Positions 48,095 to 60,878 of a stretch of 64,000 bases of DNA are shown piece after piece; the stretch's first letter is position 1, and each line of letters starts with the position of its first letter. The notes under the pieces were generated by a model. It did not search any database and was not told the DNA's origin. It saw only the letters and a program-made list of their open reading frames with translations. Source of the DNA: an uncultured Synechococcus sp. (GTDB taxonomy: Bacteria; Cyanobacteriota; Cyanobacteriia; PCC-6307; Cyanobiaceae); the NCBI GenBank assembly GCA_913057985.1, contig CAJXPL010000009.1, positions 22,513 through 86,512 of the forward strand. Direction: 5' to 3'. Both the position numbers and the translations under genes were made by a program.

Positions 48095-48879
48095 AGGGCG
48101 TCCTTACGGTGCCCCTGACGCCCACAGCTGCTGCAGGTCAGCTCCACCCCTTTCTGCTGGTGATGCCGCACCCCCGATACGGTCAAGATCCCGGTGGGGA
48201 TAGCAATGATGCCGAAACCCAAGAGCATCACGACTGAGGCCAGCAGGCGCCCCAGCTCCGTCTGCGGCACCACATCGCCGTAGCCGACGGTGGTCATGGT
48301 CACGATCGCCCAGTACACGCCGCTCCCCACGGTCTGGAACTGAGAGTCGGGCCGGGCGCTTTCGATCACGAAGATGCTGTAGCCGAGCACCACCTGCAGC
48401 AGAACAACAAAGAACAGGAAGACGCCGATGGTGCGGGCACTGCCCAGCAGCGCCTGCCCGAGCACGCGGGCTTCATCAATGAACTTGAGCAGCTTGAACA
48501 CCCGCAGGATGCGGCCGAACTTGAACACCCAAAGCAGCAACTCACTGCGCACCTGCGGCACGAAGAAAAACAGCACCGCCGAAGCGTCAATCAATCCGGT
48601 GAAGCTGAACAAGTAACGGCGAGGCCTCTCCACCAGGGCCAATTGAAGGACGAAATCCGCAGCAAACACCGCCAAGCAAACGTTCTGAACCAGATCGATC
48701 CAGGGCACATTGGTTTGGCGCAGGGCTGAGTTGCCCAAGGGGTCGGGTTCCAGCAGGAGGGCAAAAACACTCAGAAGAATTGCCCCGAAAATGACAGCGT
48801 TGTAAGCCTTACCGGCCGGAGTGGTGGCTTCCAGCACCGTCGACTGCAGCCGTTGTCGCAGGCTTCGGTCCTTGTCCAT
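48052..48879 (-). CDS. voltage-gated K+ channel-like protein with C-terminal zinc ribbon
   Basis: 275 aa. Six-span ion-channel fold with the K+ selectivity filter TVGYGDVVP between S5 and S6. The S4 segment (VFKFGRILRVFKLLKFIDEA) has four or five basic residues in a voltage-sensor-like pattern. After S6 a short cytosolic tail holds Cys249, Cys252, Cys264 and Cys267 in CxxC pairs, consistent with a zinc ribbon. The last pair is encoded inside the overlap with rnc. It is followed by ndhS upstream, five bases away on the same strand. Confidence 0.85.
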   Translation of the reverse strand: MDKDRSLRQRLQSTVLEATTPAGKAYNAVIFGAILLSVFALLLEPDPLGNSALRQTNVPWIDLVQNVCLAVFAADFVLQLALVERPRRYLFSFTGLIDASAVLFFFVPQVRSELLLWVFKFGRILRVFKLLKFIDEARVLGQALLGSARTIGVFLFFVVLLQVVLGYSIFVIESARPDSQFQTVGSGVYWAIVTMTTVGYGDVVPQTELGRLLASVVMLLGFGIIAIPTGILTVSGVRHHQQKGVELTCSSCGRQGHRKDALHCDACGALLPSRA

Positions 48880-48883
48880 CGCC

Positions 48884-49069
48884 TCAGGCCGGCTGGAGGT
48901 CCTTCAAGCGCAGGGTGACCAACTTGTCCCAGTTACCGCCTTCGAACAAAACGGCCGCACGGTCGCCGCTGATTCGCTGCACAAAGCCGGTGTAGCCGTT
49001 GTAAATCGAGGTGGCATCCGCCACGGTGACGGTGGAGCCAGGGAGGATCGGAGCGGTTGCAGGCGCCAT
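48884..49069 (-). CDS. ndhS: NAD(P)H-quinone oxidoreductase subunit S
   Basis: 61 aa. Small SH3-like subunit that helps dock ferredoxin on the NDH-1 complex for cyclic electron flow. The block [18 protein letters not shown] with the preceding [15 protein letters not shown] is characteristic. The ATG at 49069 follows from the family length; longer in-frame readings run into rimM on the other strand. It lies 55 bases from the divergent rimM start and just upstream of the K+ channel gene. Confidence 0.9.
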   Translation of the reverse strand: MAPATAPILPGSTVTVADATSIYNGYTGFVQRISGDRAAVLFEGGNWDKLVTLRLKDLQPA

Positions 49070-49124
49070 GGCTCGTTCGCGGACGGATCTGGGGCCATTA
49101 TCGGCAGAGTGCGCGACGGATGGC

Positions 49125-49658
49125 ATGGCGGAGAGTAATGAGTGGCTCAGCGTCGGCAAGATCGTGGGGGTCCAGGGGCTGCAGGGGGAACTGCGGGTGA
49201 ACCCCGCCAGTGATTTTCCCGAGCGGTTCACAGCACCAGGGGCCCGCTGGCTGCGCAGCCGCAAGGGGAGTGAGCCGACGGAAATCCAACTCAAAAAAGG
49301 CCGGCAACTGCCCGGCAAGTCGCTGTTTGTGGTGCGGCTTGAAGGAATTGACAACCGCAGCGCCGCTGAAGCTCTGGTGGGCCATGAACTGCTGGTGTCT
49401 GCGGATGACCGGCCCGCATTGGACGAGGGGGAATTTCACCTGCTCGATCTGCTGGGCCTGGAGGCACGGCTCGCGGCCGATGGCCCTGCCGTTGGCACCG
49501 TGAGCGATTTGATCAGCGGCGGCAACGACCTGCTGGAAATCAACACATCGGAGGGCCGCAAGCTGCTTATTCCCTTCGTGGAGGCGATCGTGCCGGAGGT
49601 GCACTTGGAGGAGGGCTGGCTGCTGCTCACCCCACCGCCGGGCCTGCTGGAGCTCTGA
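49125..49658 (+). CDS. rimM: ribosome maturation factor RimM
   Basis: 177 aa. Binds S19 and assists 30S subunit maturation. The N-terminal domain is [19 protein letters not shown], and the C-terminal PRC-barrel part holds [12 protein letters not shown] and [18 protein letters not shown]. The ATG at 49125 matches the usual start; upstream sequence overlaps ndhS. manC follows about 70 bases downstream. Confidence 0.95.
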   Translation: MAESNEWLSVGKIVGVQGLQGELRVNPASDFPERFTAPGARWLRSRKGSEPTEIQLKKGRQLPGKSLFVVRLEGIDNRSAAEALVGHELLVSADDRPALDEGEFHLLDLLGLEARLAADGPAVGTVSDLISGGNDLLEINTSEGRKLLIPFVEAIVPEVHLEEGWLLLTPPPGLLEL

Positions 49659-49728
49659 CAACTCTTCCTCGGGGCATCGACAGAACCCCCCGGGGCAAGC
49701 CAATCTGGGTTACCTCTTCCGGGACGTG

Positions 49729-51189
49729 ATGGCCTCCACACCCCTGATTCCTGTGATCCTCTGCGGAGGAACCGGCACCCGGCTCTGGCCGCTGTCGCGG
49801 GCGAGTTATCCCAAGCAGTACTGGCCGTTAAGCGGAGAGGGCGATGCGACGCTGCTGCAGCAGACCCAGCAACGGCTGATCGGGCTCGAGGCTCTGGCGG
49901 CCCCCCTACTGATCTGCAATGAAGACCATCGCTTCATTGTGGCCGAACAGATGCGCCAGATCGGCGTGGAGCCGAACGCGATCCTGCTGGAACCGATGGG
50001 CCGCAACACCGCTCCAGCGGTGACCGTGGCCGCACTGCAGGCCACGGCCAACGGCGAGGACCCTCTGCTGCTGGTGCTCGCGGCGGATCACCTGATTTCT
50101 GATGCGGAAGAGTTTCGGCAGGTCATCGACGCCGGCCGCAAGCCCGCAGAAGAAGGACGGCTCGTGACCTTCGGGATCGTGCCGACAGCACCGGAAACCG
50201 GCTACGGCTACATCGAGGCCAGCGAACCCTTCTCCCACGAGGGAGCGACGCCTGTGCCGATCAAGCGGTTTGTGGAGAAGCCCGACCAGACCACAGCAGA
50301 GCAGTTCTTAGCCACCGGCCGCTTCACCTGGAACAGCGGCATGTTCCTGTTCCGGGCCAGCGCCATGCTGGCGGAACTGGAGCGGCTAGCCCCGGAGGTG
50401 GTGAGCTGTTGCCGGGCGGCTCTTGAGCAGGACACGGCCGACCTGGAATTCCTGCGACTGGAGCGGGAAGCCTTTGCCAAGTGCCCCAACGTGGCCATCG
50501 ACGTGGCCGTGATGGAAAAAACAGAACTGGGCAGCGTGCTGCCGCTGGATGCGGGCTGGAGCGATGTGGGCAGCTGGAGCGCTCTCTGGGATACCTCAGA
50601 GCAAAAGGATTCCCAGGGCAATGTTCTGCAGGGCCACGTGATCGCGGAAGGCAGCCGCGATTGCTATCTGCGGAGCGAACACCGCCTGGTGGTGGGGCTG
50701 GGGGTTGAAAACCTCGTGGTGGTGGAAACCGACGACGCCGTGTTGATTGCAGATCGCTCCAAGGCCCAGGAAATCAAGACAGTGGTGAAGCAGCTGGAGG
50801 CTGCCGGCAGCCCCGAGGGCAAGGCCCACCGCAAGATCTACAGGCCATGGGGCTCGTACACGGGTGTGGTGGAGGACAGCCGCTGGCAGGTGAAACGAAT
50901 CTCCGTGAAACCCGGCGCCAGCCTGTCGTTGCAGATGCATCACCACCGGGCTGAGCACTGGATCGTGGTGCGCGGAACAGCCATCGTCGAACGCGACGGA
51001 GAAGAGCAGCTGTTGGGTGAAAACCAGAGCACCTACATCCCCCTTGGCTGCAAACACCGCCTGTCAAATCCCGGGAAAATCCCCGTGGAGCTGATTGAGG
51101 TGCAAAGCGGGGAGTACCTGGGAGAAGACGACATCGTGCGCTTCCAGGACCGCTACGGGCGCAGCGACCTCAGCATGAGCCCTAACTGA
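49729..51189 (+). CDS. manC: mannose-1-phosphate guanylyltransferase/mannose-6-phosphate isomerase
   Basis: 486 aa, bifunctional type II enzyme. It makes GDP-mannose for surface polysaccharide. The N-terminal nucleotidyltransferase has ILCGGTGTRLWPLSRASYPK and FVEKPDQ; the C-terminal cupin (about 360-486) has RPWGSYTGV, LSLQMHHHRAEHWIVV and the metal-binding His residues. An ATG at 49729 is preferred to the GTG one codon earlier. The stop is three bases from the convergent glmS stop. Confidence 0.95.
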   Translation: MASTPLIPVILCGGTGTRLWPLSRASYPKQYWPLSGEGDATLLQQTQQRLIGLEALAAPLLICNEDHRFIVAEQMRQIGVEPNAILLEPMGRNTAPAVTVAALQATANGEDPLLLVLAADHLISDAEEFRQVIDAGRKPAEEGRLVTFGIVPTAPETGYGYIEASEPFSHEGATPVPIKRFVEKPDQTTAEQFLATGRFTWNSGMFLFRASAMLAELERLAPEVVSCCRAALEQDTADLEFLRLEREAFAKCPNVAIDVAVMEKTELGSVLPLDAGWSDVGSWSALWDTSEQKDSQGNVLQGHVIAEGSRDCYLRSEHRLVVGLGVENLVVVETDDAVLIADRSKAQEIKTVVKQLEAAGSPEGKAHRKIYRPWGSYTGVVEDSRWQVKRISVKPGASLSLQMHHHRAEHWIVVRGTAIVERDGEEQLLGENQSTYIPLGCKHRLSNPGKIPVELIEVQSGEYLGEDDIVRFQDRYGRSDLSMSPN

Positions 51190-51192
51190 GGC

Positions 51193-53082
51193 TTATTCCA
51201 CCGTGACGCTCTTGGCCAGGTTGCGGGGTTGATCCACATCAAGGCCGCGATGGGCTGCGATGTGATAGCTCAGCAACTGCATCGGCACCACGGTGAGCAG
51301 GGGACTGACCCACTCGCTGACGGGGGGCACCGGCAGCAATTCATCGAACAGATCGGTATCGGGCCCCTGGGGCGCCACGCCGATCAGCTGCGCGTCGCGG
51401 GCCTTGGCTTCCTGCGCGTTGCTGAGCACCTTCTCGAACACCACGCCGGGCACGGCGATCGACACCACCGGCACCCGGGAATCGAGCAGGGCAATCGGAC
51501 CATGCTTCATCTCACCGGCCGGATAACCCTCGGCATGGATGTAGCTGATCTCCTTGAGCTTCAACGCCCCCTCCAGGGCGATCGGGTAGTTGATGCCGCG
51601 GCCCAGAAAAATCACATCCTGGGTGTCGGCAAAGCGATGGGCCAGGGCCTCGGAGCCTTGGTCGTGCAGATCCACCAGCTGGCGCAACTGCTGGGGCAGG
51701 CCGCGCAGTTCATCCGCCAGGGCGTTGATCTCCGCTGCAGAGCGAGAACCACGGCGGGCCGCAAAGGCCATCGCCAGGCCATAAAAGGCCAATAGCTGGC
51801 CAAGGAAGGTCTTGGTGGCTGCCACGCCCACTTCGATGCCGGCCCCGATGTCGAGGATGTGGGGAACCTGGCGCGACAGAGAACTTTCCGGACGGTTGGT
51901 CACCCCCAGCTGGCGGGGGGCAAAGGCCGGATCCCCATGGGCCAGGCGCCGCTCGGCCTCCATGGCCAGAGCGGCCAGGGTGTCGGCTGTTTCACCGGAC
52001 TGGGTCACCCCAATCGTGAGGGTGTGGGGGGCCAGCGGCGGCGGGGCGTAGCGGAATTCACTGGCGTAGTGCACCGACGTGGGAAGGCCGGCGAACTGCT
52101 CCAGCAGGTAGGCCCCCACCATGGCGGCATGGCGGCTGGTGCCGCAGGCCAGGATCTGAATCCGATCAATCCCGGCGTAAAAAGCATCGTCCATCGGCAG
52201 CGCCACCGGCTGCTCCGCCGGGAGGCCCTGGGGAAGGTGGCGCGCCACCCACAGCTCCGCTGTCTCCGGCTGCTCATGGATTTCCTTGAGCATGAAGTGA
52301 CGGAACTCGCGCTTGTCCGCCACATGGTCCACACCACTGAGCTGGGTGGGCATGCGTTGCTGACGCGCCCCTGCCGCGTCGTAGAGCTCCACCCCCAGGG
52401 GTGAAAGCAAGGCCACCTCACCGTCTTCCATCGGCAGGATGGTGCGGGTGACCCCCGCCAGGGCCGGCGTGTCGCTGGCACAAAGGAATTCCCCTTCCCC
52501 CAAGCCGATCAACAGGGGCGCAGCCTTACGGGCCACCACCAATGCCCCCGGCGCCTGATCCCAGATCACAGCAAGGGCATAGGCCCCCTGAAGCTGGGGC
52601 AGCACCCGCTGCAGGGCCTCCAGCAACAGCCCACCACCAGGGGGCCCGCCCCCGGCTTGCAGCTGCTGCAGTTCTGCCGCCAGCAGATGCGGAATCACCT
52701 CGGTGTCGGTCTCCGACTGGAACACCACCCCTGACGCCTCCAGCTGCTCCCGCAGGGCCCGGTGGTTCTCAATGATTCCGTTCTGCACCACTGCCACCGC
52801 GCCATCGCTGCTGCGGTGCGGGTGGGCATTGCGCTCTTCCGGCTTGCCATGGGTGGCCCAGCGGGTGTGGCCAATGCCGCATTGGCCCGGCGCTCCCTCT
52901 GCTTCAAAACAAGCGGTGAGGTTGCGAAGTTTGCCCTTGGCCCGCAGGCATGTCAGCTGCCCCTGAGCAGCCACCGTGGCGATCCCAGCGGAGTCGTAAC
53001 CGCGGTACTCTAACTGCCGGAGGCCCTCCAGAAGCTGGGGTGCCGCTTCTCGGGAACCCACCAGGGCAACGATTCCGCACAT
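51193..53082 (-). CDS. glmS: glutamine:fructose-6-phosphate amidotransferase
   Basis: 629 aa. Makes glucosamine 6-phosphate for peptidoglycan and lipid A. The N-terminal amidotransferase begins MCGIVALVG, in which Cys2 becomes the N-terminal nucleophile, so the start is fixed. Two SIS domains follow (residues about 300-629) with ACGTSRHAAMVGAYLLEQ and VTQSGETADTLAALAMEA, and the C-terminus ends LAKSVTVE. The start codon is only two bases past the T-run of the psaC terminator, and no Shine-Dalgarno site is visible, which suggests attenuation or unusual initiation. Confidence 0.96.
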   Translation of the reverse strand: MCGIVALVGSREAAPQLLEGLRQLEYRGYDSAGIATVAAQGQLTCLRAKGKLRNLTACFEAEGAPGQCGIGHTRWATHGKPEERNAHPHRSSDGAVAVVQNGIIENHRALREQLEASGVVFQSETDTEVIPHLLAAELQQLQAGGGPPGGGLLLEALQRVLPQLQGAYALAVIWDQAPGALVVARKAAPLLIGLGEGEFLCASDTPALAGVTRTILPMEDGEVALLSPLGVELYDAAGARQQRMPTQLSGVDHVADKREFRHFMLKEIHEQPETAELWVARHLPQGLPAEQPVALPMDDAFYAGIDRIQILACGTSRHAAMVGAYLLEQFAGLPTSVHYASEFRYAPPPLAPHTLTIGVTQSGETADTLAALAMEAERRLAHGDPAFAPRQLGVTNRPESSLSRQVPHILDIGAGIEVGVAATKTFLGQLLAFYGLAMAFAARRGSRSAAEINALADELRGLPQQLRQLVDLHDQGSEALAHRFADTQDVIFLGRGINYPIALEGALKLKEISYIHAEGYPAGEMKHGPIALLDSRVPVVSIAVPGVVFEKVLSNAQEAKARDAQLIGVAPQGPDTDLFDELLPVPPVSEWVSPLLTVVPMQLLSYHIAAHRGLDVDQPRNLAKSVTVE

Positions 53083-53084
53083 AC

Positions 53085-53110
53085 AAAAAAAGCCCGGCTG
53101 AAGCCGGGCT
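53085..53110 (-). terminator. rho-independent terminator after psaC, abutting glmS
   Basis: A perfect 9-bp stem AGCCCGGCT / AGCCGGGCT (53091-53110) with a two-base spacer is followed in the minus direction by seven T. It stands 27 bases after the psaC stop. The T-run ends two bases before the glmS ATG. Confidence 0.85.
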
Positions 53111-53136
53111 GAGCTTATGAGGTGAAAAGAGGCGAA

Positions 53137-53526
<390 letters not shown>

Positions 53527-53528
53527 CT

Positions 53529-53771
53529 ATGTCCCAGGAAGCGATTCTCGAAAAGGTGCGCTCGATCGTTGCGGAGCAACTGAGTGTTGACTCCGGCGAG
53601 GTGAAGCCCGAATCCAACTTCCAGAATGATCTGGGCGCTGATTCTCTGGACACCGTGGAACTCGTGATGGCCCTGGAAGAGGCCTTCGACATCGAGATTC
53701 CTGACGAAGCAGCTGAAGGCATCACCACCGTTGGTGACGCCGTCAAATACATCGAAGACAAGCAGGCCTGA
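53529..53771 (+). CDS. acpP: acyl carrier protein
   Basis: 80 aa. Carries growing fatty acids as thioesters on a phosphopantetheine arm attached to Ser39 in [11 protein letters not shown]. It is short, acidic and helical, as usual. The ATG at 53529 is chosen over an upstream in-frame codon because the family starts with the [10 protein letters not shown] helix. fabF begins eight bases after the stop, so the two are co-transcribed. Confidence 0.97.
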   Translation: MSQEAILEKVRSIVAEQLSVDSGEVKPESNFQNDLGADSLDTVELVMALEEAFDIEIPDEAAEGITTVGDAVKYIEDKQA

Positions 53772-53779
53772 GCAACGCA

Positions 53780-55027
53780 ATGGTGGATGGTCTCCATCGC
53801 GTCGTCATCACCGGCCTCGGCGCGGTCACACCGATCGGCAACACGGTTCAGGACTACTGGAACGGCCTCACCTCCGGCAGCAACGGAGTGGAGGCCATCA
53901 CCCTGTTCGATGCATCCGAACACGCCTGTCGTTTTGCGGCAGAGGTGAAGGATTTCGATCCGTCCGGCTTCATCGAACCGAAGGAAGCCAAGCGCTGGGA
54001 TCGGTTCTGCAAGTTCGGCGTGGTAGCTGCCAAACAGGCTGTTGCCCATGCCGGCCTTGAGATCAACGACGCGAATGCGGATCGGATCGGCACGATCATC
54101 GGCTCCGGCGTCGGTGGCCTGCTGACGATGGAGACGCAGGCCCACGTATTGGAGGGCAAAGGGCCAGGACGGGTCAGCCCGTTCACGGTGCCGATGATGA
54201 TTCCCAACATGGCCACTGGCCTGGCCGCCATTGCCTTAGGCACCAAGGGCCCCAGCTCCGCTGTGGCTACCGCCTGTGCTGCCGGCTCCAATGCCGTTGG
54301 CGATGCCTTCCGGCTGCTGCAGCTGGGCAAGGCCGATGCGATGGTATGCGGTGGCGCCGAATCGGCAATCACCCCCCTTGGAGTGGCCGGCTTCGCCAGC
54401 GCCAAGGCCCTGTCCTTCCGCAATGACGATCCGGCAACAGCCAGCCGTCCGTTCGATAAGGAGCGCGATGGCTTCGTGATCGGCGAGGGTGCCGGCGTGC
54501 TGGTGCTCGAAACCCTCGAGCACGCCCAAGCCCGTGGCGCCACGATTCTTGGCGAAGTGGTGGGTTACGGCATGACCTGCGACGCCCACCACATCACCTC
54601 CCCCACGCCGGGCGGCGTCGGTGGTGCCGAGGCGATGCGCCTTGCCCTGGCCGATGGCGGCATTGATCCATCTGAGATCGACTACGTCAACGCCCATGGC
54701 ACCAGCACACCGGCAAACGACAAGAACGAAACCTCGGCGATCAAAAGCGCCCTGGGTGAGCGAGCCTTGCAGATTCCGGTGAGCTCCACCAAATCGATGA
54801 CCGGTCACCTGCTGGGTGGCTCCGGTGGCATCGAGGCGGTGGCCTGCGTGCTGGCGCTGCAACACGGCGTCGTGCCCCCCACGATCAACCACACCACGCC
54901 AGACCCCGACTGTGATCTGGATGTCGTGCCGAATGAGGCACGGGATCAGACACTGGGAACCGTCTTATCCAACTCGTTTGGCTTCGGCGGCCACAACGTC
55001 TGTCTGGCTTTCAAACGCGCCAGCTGA
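53780..55027 (+). CDS. fabF: beta-ketoacyl-ACP synthase II
   Basis: 415 aa. Condenses malonyl-ACP with acyl-ACP in fatty acid elongation. The triad is Cys166 (AVATACAAGSNAVGDAF), His306 (VNAHGTSTPANDK) and His343 (MTGHLLGGSGGIEA), and the N-terminal start RVVITGLGAVTPIG is typical. It follows acpP by eight bases and precedes tktA by 54 bases. Confidence 0.97.
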   Translation: MVDGLHRVVITGLGAVTPIGNTVQDYWNGLTSGSNGVEAITLFDASEHACRFAAEVKDFDPSGFIEPKEAKRWDRFCKFGVVAAKQAVAHAGLEINDANADRIGTIIGSGVGGLLTMETQAHVLEGKGPGRVSPFTVPMMIPNMATGLAAIALGTKGPSSAVATACAAGSNAVGDAFRLLQLGKADAMVCGGAESAITPLGVAGFASAKALSFRNDDPATASRPFDKERDGFVIGEGAGVLVLETLEHAQARGATILGEVVGYGMTCDAHHITSPTPGGVGGAEAMRLALADGGIDPSEIDYVNAHGTSTPANDKNETSAIKSALGERALQIPVSSTKSMTGHLLGGSGGIEAVACVLALQHGVVPPTINHTTPDPDCDLDVVPNEARDQTLGTVLSNSFGFGGHNVCLAFKRAS

Positions 55028-55081
55028 GCCTTCGCGCTCACGCCGTGCGTCAAAATCGCTTCAACTTTTCTTCTTAACACC

Positions 55082-57133
<2,052 letters not shown>

Positions 57134-57156
57134 TCGCCAGGACACTTCAACAACAA

Positions 57157-57187
57157 GGCCTCCTGCTTCGGCAGGAGGTCTTTTTTT
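57157..57187 (+). terminator. rho-independent terminator of tktA
   Basis: Stem GGCCTCCTGC / GCAGGAGGTC (10 bp with one G-T pair) around a TTCG tetraloop, followed by seven T (57181-57187). It lies about 24 bases after the tktA stop on the plus strand. Confidence 0.92.
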
Positions 57188-57217
57188 ATGCCACCAACCC
57201 AACCAATGGCCTTACGC

Positions 57218-57249
57218 AAAAAAGCCCGACGTCCTAACGGACGCCGGGC
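57218..57249 (-). terminator. rho-independent terminator of thiC
   Basis: The 11-bp stem GCCCGACGTCC / GGACGCCGGGC (57224-57249) pairs fully only in minus orientation, where the odd position becomes a G-U pair; the T-run of six follows in that direction. It is 24 bases after the thiC stop and lies back to back with the tktA terminator. Confidence 0.88.
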
Positions 57250-57273
57250 CAAGATCTGATTGCAAGCAGGCAA

Positions 57274-58677
<1,404 letters not shown>

Positions 58678-58739
58678 GATCTGAGGTGCGACGGACAGCC
58701 CAGGGGTCGACGTTTGGCCGTGGATCACGCTCAAGCACT

Positions 58740-58820
58740 TCCCTGCGCCGGCATGACCCGGAATCAGGTTCGGAGGGTGTGATCTCAGTCTGGGTTCATG
58801 GTGAAACCCAGACACCCCTA
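58740..58820 (-). promoter_or_regulatory. TPP riboswitch upstream of thiC
   Basis: Read on the minus strand, TAGGGGTGTCTGGG begins the THI element, CTGAGATCACACCC is the pyrimidine-sensor J3-2 region, and GAACCTGATTCCGGGTCATG with CCGGCGCAGGGA form P4-P5. The conserved CUGAGA and the closing pair GGGG / CCC are all present. It ends about 63 bases before the thiC start, leaving room for a sequestering structure on the Shine-Dalgarno site; no terminator was recognised in that gap. Confidence 0.93.
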
Positions 58821-58860
58821 GTGATGTTTGAACGCTAGCAAGCGTTGGTCAAAGGCCCGC

Positions 58861-59475
58861 TCAGCTGACTTGCAGCCCATTGAGCACAGCAGCCACCACC
58901 CGGTGATCGCTGTCCTGCTGTAGGGATTGCAACAGGCCTCTGGCCTGCACCGCGATGGGATCGGTGCCCCCCTCCCGGACGATCCGACTAAGGATCTCGG
59001 CTCCACTCACACGCACGATCGCATCAGCATCAGCGATTGCCATGGTGGCCAACTCCAACAACCAGGTGAGATCGATCTCCGGCTGTTCTGCAAGGGCGGA
59101 CAGGATGCTGCAACGCACCAACCAGGCGGCATCGGCTTCAAAAGCCGAGCGCAAAAGGGGCCAGGCGCGCTCCACCCCGTAGCTGGCCAGAGCATTGGCT
59201 GCCTCAGCCCGAACATTGGGGTCTTCATCGGCTGTGATCAACGCACTCAGCACACTCCAACCCTGTTCAGTGCGCTTGTAGCCCAGGCCGCTGCAACTCA
59301 AGGAGCGCACCAAAAACGGCTTCTGCTGCGTGCCCAACACCAGCAACGGCACCGCCTCAGCATCCGAGCAATGGCGGAGCTGGGTGATCGCCGGCATCGC
59401 CTGGACTGGATCCCCACTGGCAATGGCCTGACGCACCGCCTCGAGATCAGGATGTTGCGGGTCTGTCTCGCTCAT
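58861..59475 (-). CDS. HEAT-repeat protein
   Basis: 204 aa made of several HEAT-like helix pairs: VRSLSCSGLGYKRTEQGWSV, EDPNVRAEAANALASYGVE, DAAWLVRCSILSALAEQPE and DADAIVRVSGAEILSRIV. This fold is used by phycobilin lyases and other scaffold proteins, and no catalytic role can be assigned. The ATG at 59475 overlaps the stop of the upstream small membrane gene by ATGA. It is the last gene of the ruvB operon and precedes the thiC leader. Confidence 0.8.
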   Translation of the reverse strand: MSETDPQHPDLEAVRQAIASGDPVQAMPAITQLRHCSDAEAVPLLVLGTQQKPFLVRSLSCSGLGYKRTEQGWSVLSALITADEDPNVRAEAANALASYGVERAWPLLRSAFEADAAWLVRCSILSALAEQPEIDLTWLLELATMAIADADAIVRVSGAEILSRIVREGGTDPIAVQARGLLQSLQQDSDHRVVAAVLNGLQVS

Positions 59476-59699
59476 GGGTTGCTGCCGGGAGTGCGCGCCC
59501 GTTGAAGATCGGCCAACAGCCTGGCGCGGCGGCGCTGCCGACCGAGAGCGCTGCTGATGATGAGACCCGAACCCACAAGCACGGCAGGCAGCACCTGCAC
59601 CCGGTCCTTGCCCTGGCGCTGGTTTGTGGCCAACAACGCGAGCAAGATCAGGAACGGAGCCCCGAGGGAAACCCAAATCACCGCACGACGTTGGTTCAT
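59472..59699 (-). CDS. small two-span membrane protein
   Basis: 75 aa. Two hydrophobic spans (VIWVSLGAPFLILLALLATN and VLPAVLVGSGLIISSALG) and a basic C-terminus (RQRRRARLLADLQRAR). It may belong to a cyanobacterial small-protein family such as DUF3188, but I cannot confirm it. The ATG at 59699 overlaps the amidohydrolase stop, and its stop overlaps the HEAT gene start, both by ATGA. Confidence 0.7.
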   Translation of the reverse strand: MNQRRAVIWVSLGAPFLILLALLATNQRQGKDRVQVLPAVLVGSGLIISSALGRQRRRARLLADLQRARTPGSNP

Positions 59700-60877
59700 G
59701 CCGAGGTGTTCTCCGTGATCCACGCCAGCACGGTGGCCGTGAGAACCGCAATGCCAACACCGAGAGCGTCTTCCTCCAGTGAGAACGCCCCGTTGTGGAG
59801 CGGCGCACACCCTTCAGGTCCAGCCACCCCCAACCGCACCATCATTCCCGGCACATCCCGCAGCAGCTCGGCAAAGTCTTCCGCCCCCAGGGAAGGTTGC
59901 TCCACCGGCAGCACCTTGCCGCGACCCAGGCACTCCACCGCACAGCGTTCGAGCAGATCTGTGAGCTGCGGATCGTTGTGCACCGGCGGGGCGATGCAGC
60001 GGTAGTTGACCACAGCCGAGCCCCCTCCGCTGGCACAGATCCCCTGCACCGTCTCGTCAATCCAGGCCGGCAGCTGGGCGTGCTGCTCCACATCCAGACA
60101 GCGCACCGTGCCCAGCAAACGCACCTGATCGGCAATCACGTTGAAAGCCCGGCCGCCCTCCACCTTGCCGAAACTGATCACCACCGGCTGTAAGGCGTCC
60201 AAGCGGCGGGCGATCGTCTGCTGCAGCTCCGTGATCACCCGAGCGGCAAGCCATACGGCATCCACCGCCTGATGCGGGCGGGCGCCATGTCCACCCTCCC
60301 CCTGCACCAGGATCTCCAACTCGCCGGCCGCCGCCGTGAGACAGCCCCGCCGGACTCCCACCGTGCCCACCGGCAGATTCGGCACCACATGCACTCCAAA
60401 CAACGCATCAAGGCCCTCCACCGCCCCCGCGTCCCGCATCCACACCGCCCCCTGGGCCAACTCTTCGGCGGGTTGAAACAGCAGCCTCACTCGAGCCCCT
60501 AAGTGGGGCTCCTGAGCCAGCAAGCGCGCGACACCAAGGCCCGTGCAGGTGTGCAGGTCGTGGCCACAGGCATGCATCAGACCCTGGCGGGTGGAGGCAT
60601 AGCTCAGCCCGGTGCGCTCCTCCACCGGAAGCGCATCCATGTCCACCCGCAAACCCACCGTGGGGCCGTGATCAGGCCCCAACTCAGCCACCACACCCGT
60701 GCGGCCAACTCCCTCACGAACCCGCCAACCCAGCTGACGCAGTTCACCGGCGACCAGAGCAGCCGTCTGATGTTCCTCACCGCTGAGCTCAGGGTGGGCA
60801 TGCAGATGCCGGCGCAGCTGCAGCAGCTCAGGCAGCTCCCGGCTGAGTCGATCGGACAGGGACGTCGCTTGGGTCAT
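59696..60877 (-). CDS. M20-family amidohydrolase
   Basis: 393 aa. Resembles hippurate/indole-acetyl-amino-acid hydrolases of the M20D group. Metal-site blocks: VGLRVDMDALPVEERTGL, LMHACGHDLHTCTGLGVA (the Cys-Gly-His-Asp element) and LFQPAEELAQGAVWM with the general-base Glu. The lid domain is inserted at about 180-300. Its natural substrate is unknown; an N-acyl amino acid is the likeliest. It starts one base after the TPR gene stop. Confidence 0.9.
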   Translation of the reverse strand: MTQATSLSDRLSRELPELLQLRRHLHAHPELSGEEHQTAALVAGELRQLGWRVREGVGRTGVVAELGPDHGPTVGLRVDMDALPVEERTGLSYASTRQGLMHACGHDLHTCTGLGVARLLAQEPHLGARVRLLFQPAEELAQGAVWMRDAGAVEGLDALFGVHVVPNLPVGTVGVRRGCLTAAAGELEILVQGEGGHGARPHQAVDAVWLAARVITELQQTIARRLDALQPVVISFGKVEGGRAFNVIADQVRLLGTVRCLDVEQHAQLPAWIDETVQGICASGGGSAVVNYRCIAPPVHNDPQLTDLLERCAVECLGRGKVLPVEQPSLGAEDFAELLRDVPGMMVRLGVAGPEGCAPLHNGAFSLEEDALGVGIAVLTATVLAWITENTSA

Positions 60878-60878
60878 C

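Noticed and set aside
53083..53110. glmS ribozyme
   Set aside because: The whole upstream space is a simple terminator hairpin next to psaC; there is no room for the ribozyme fold.
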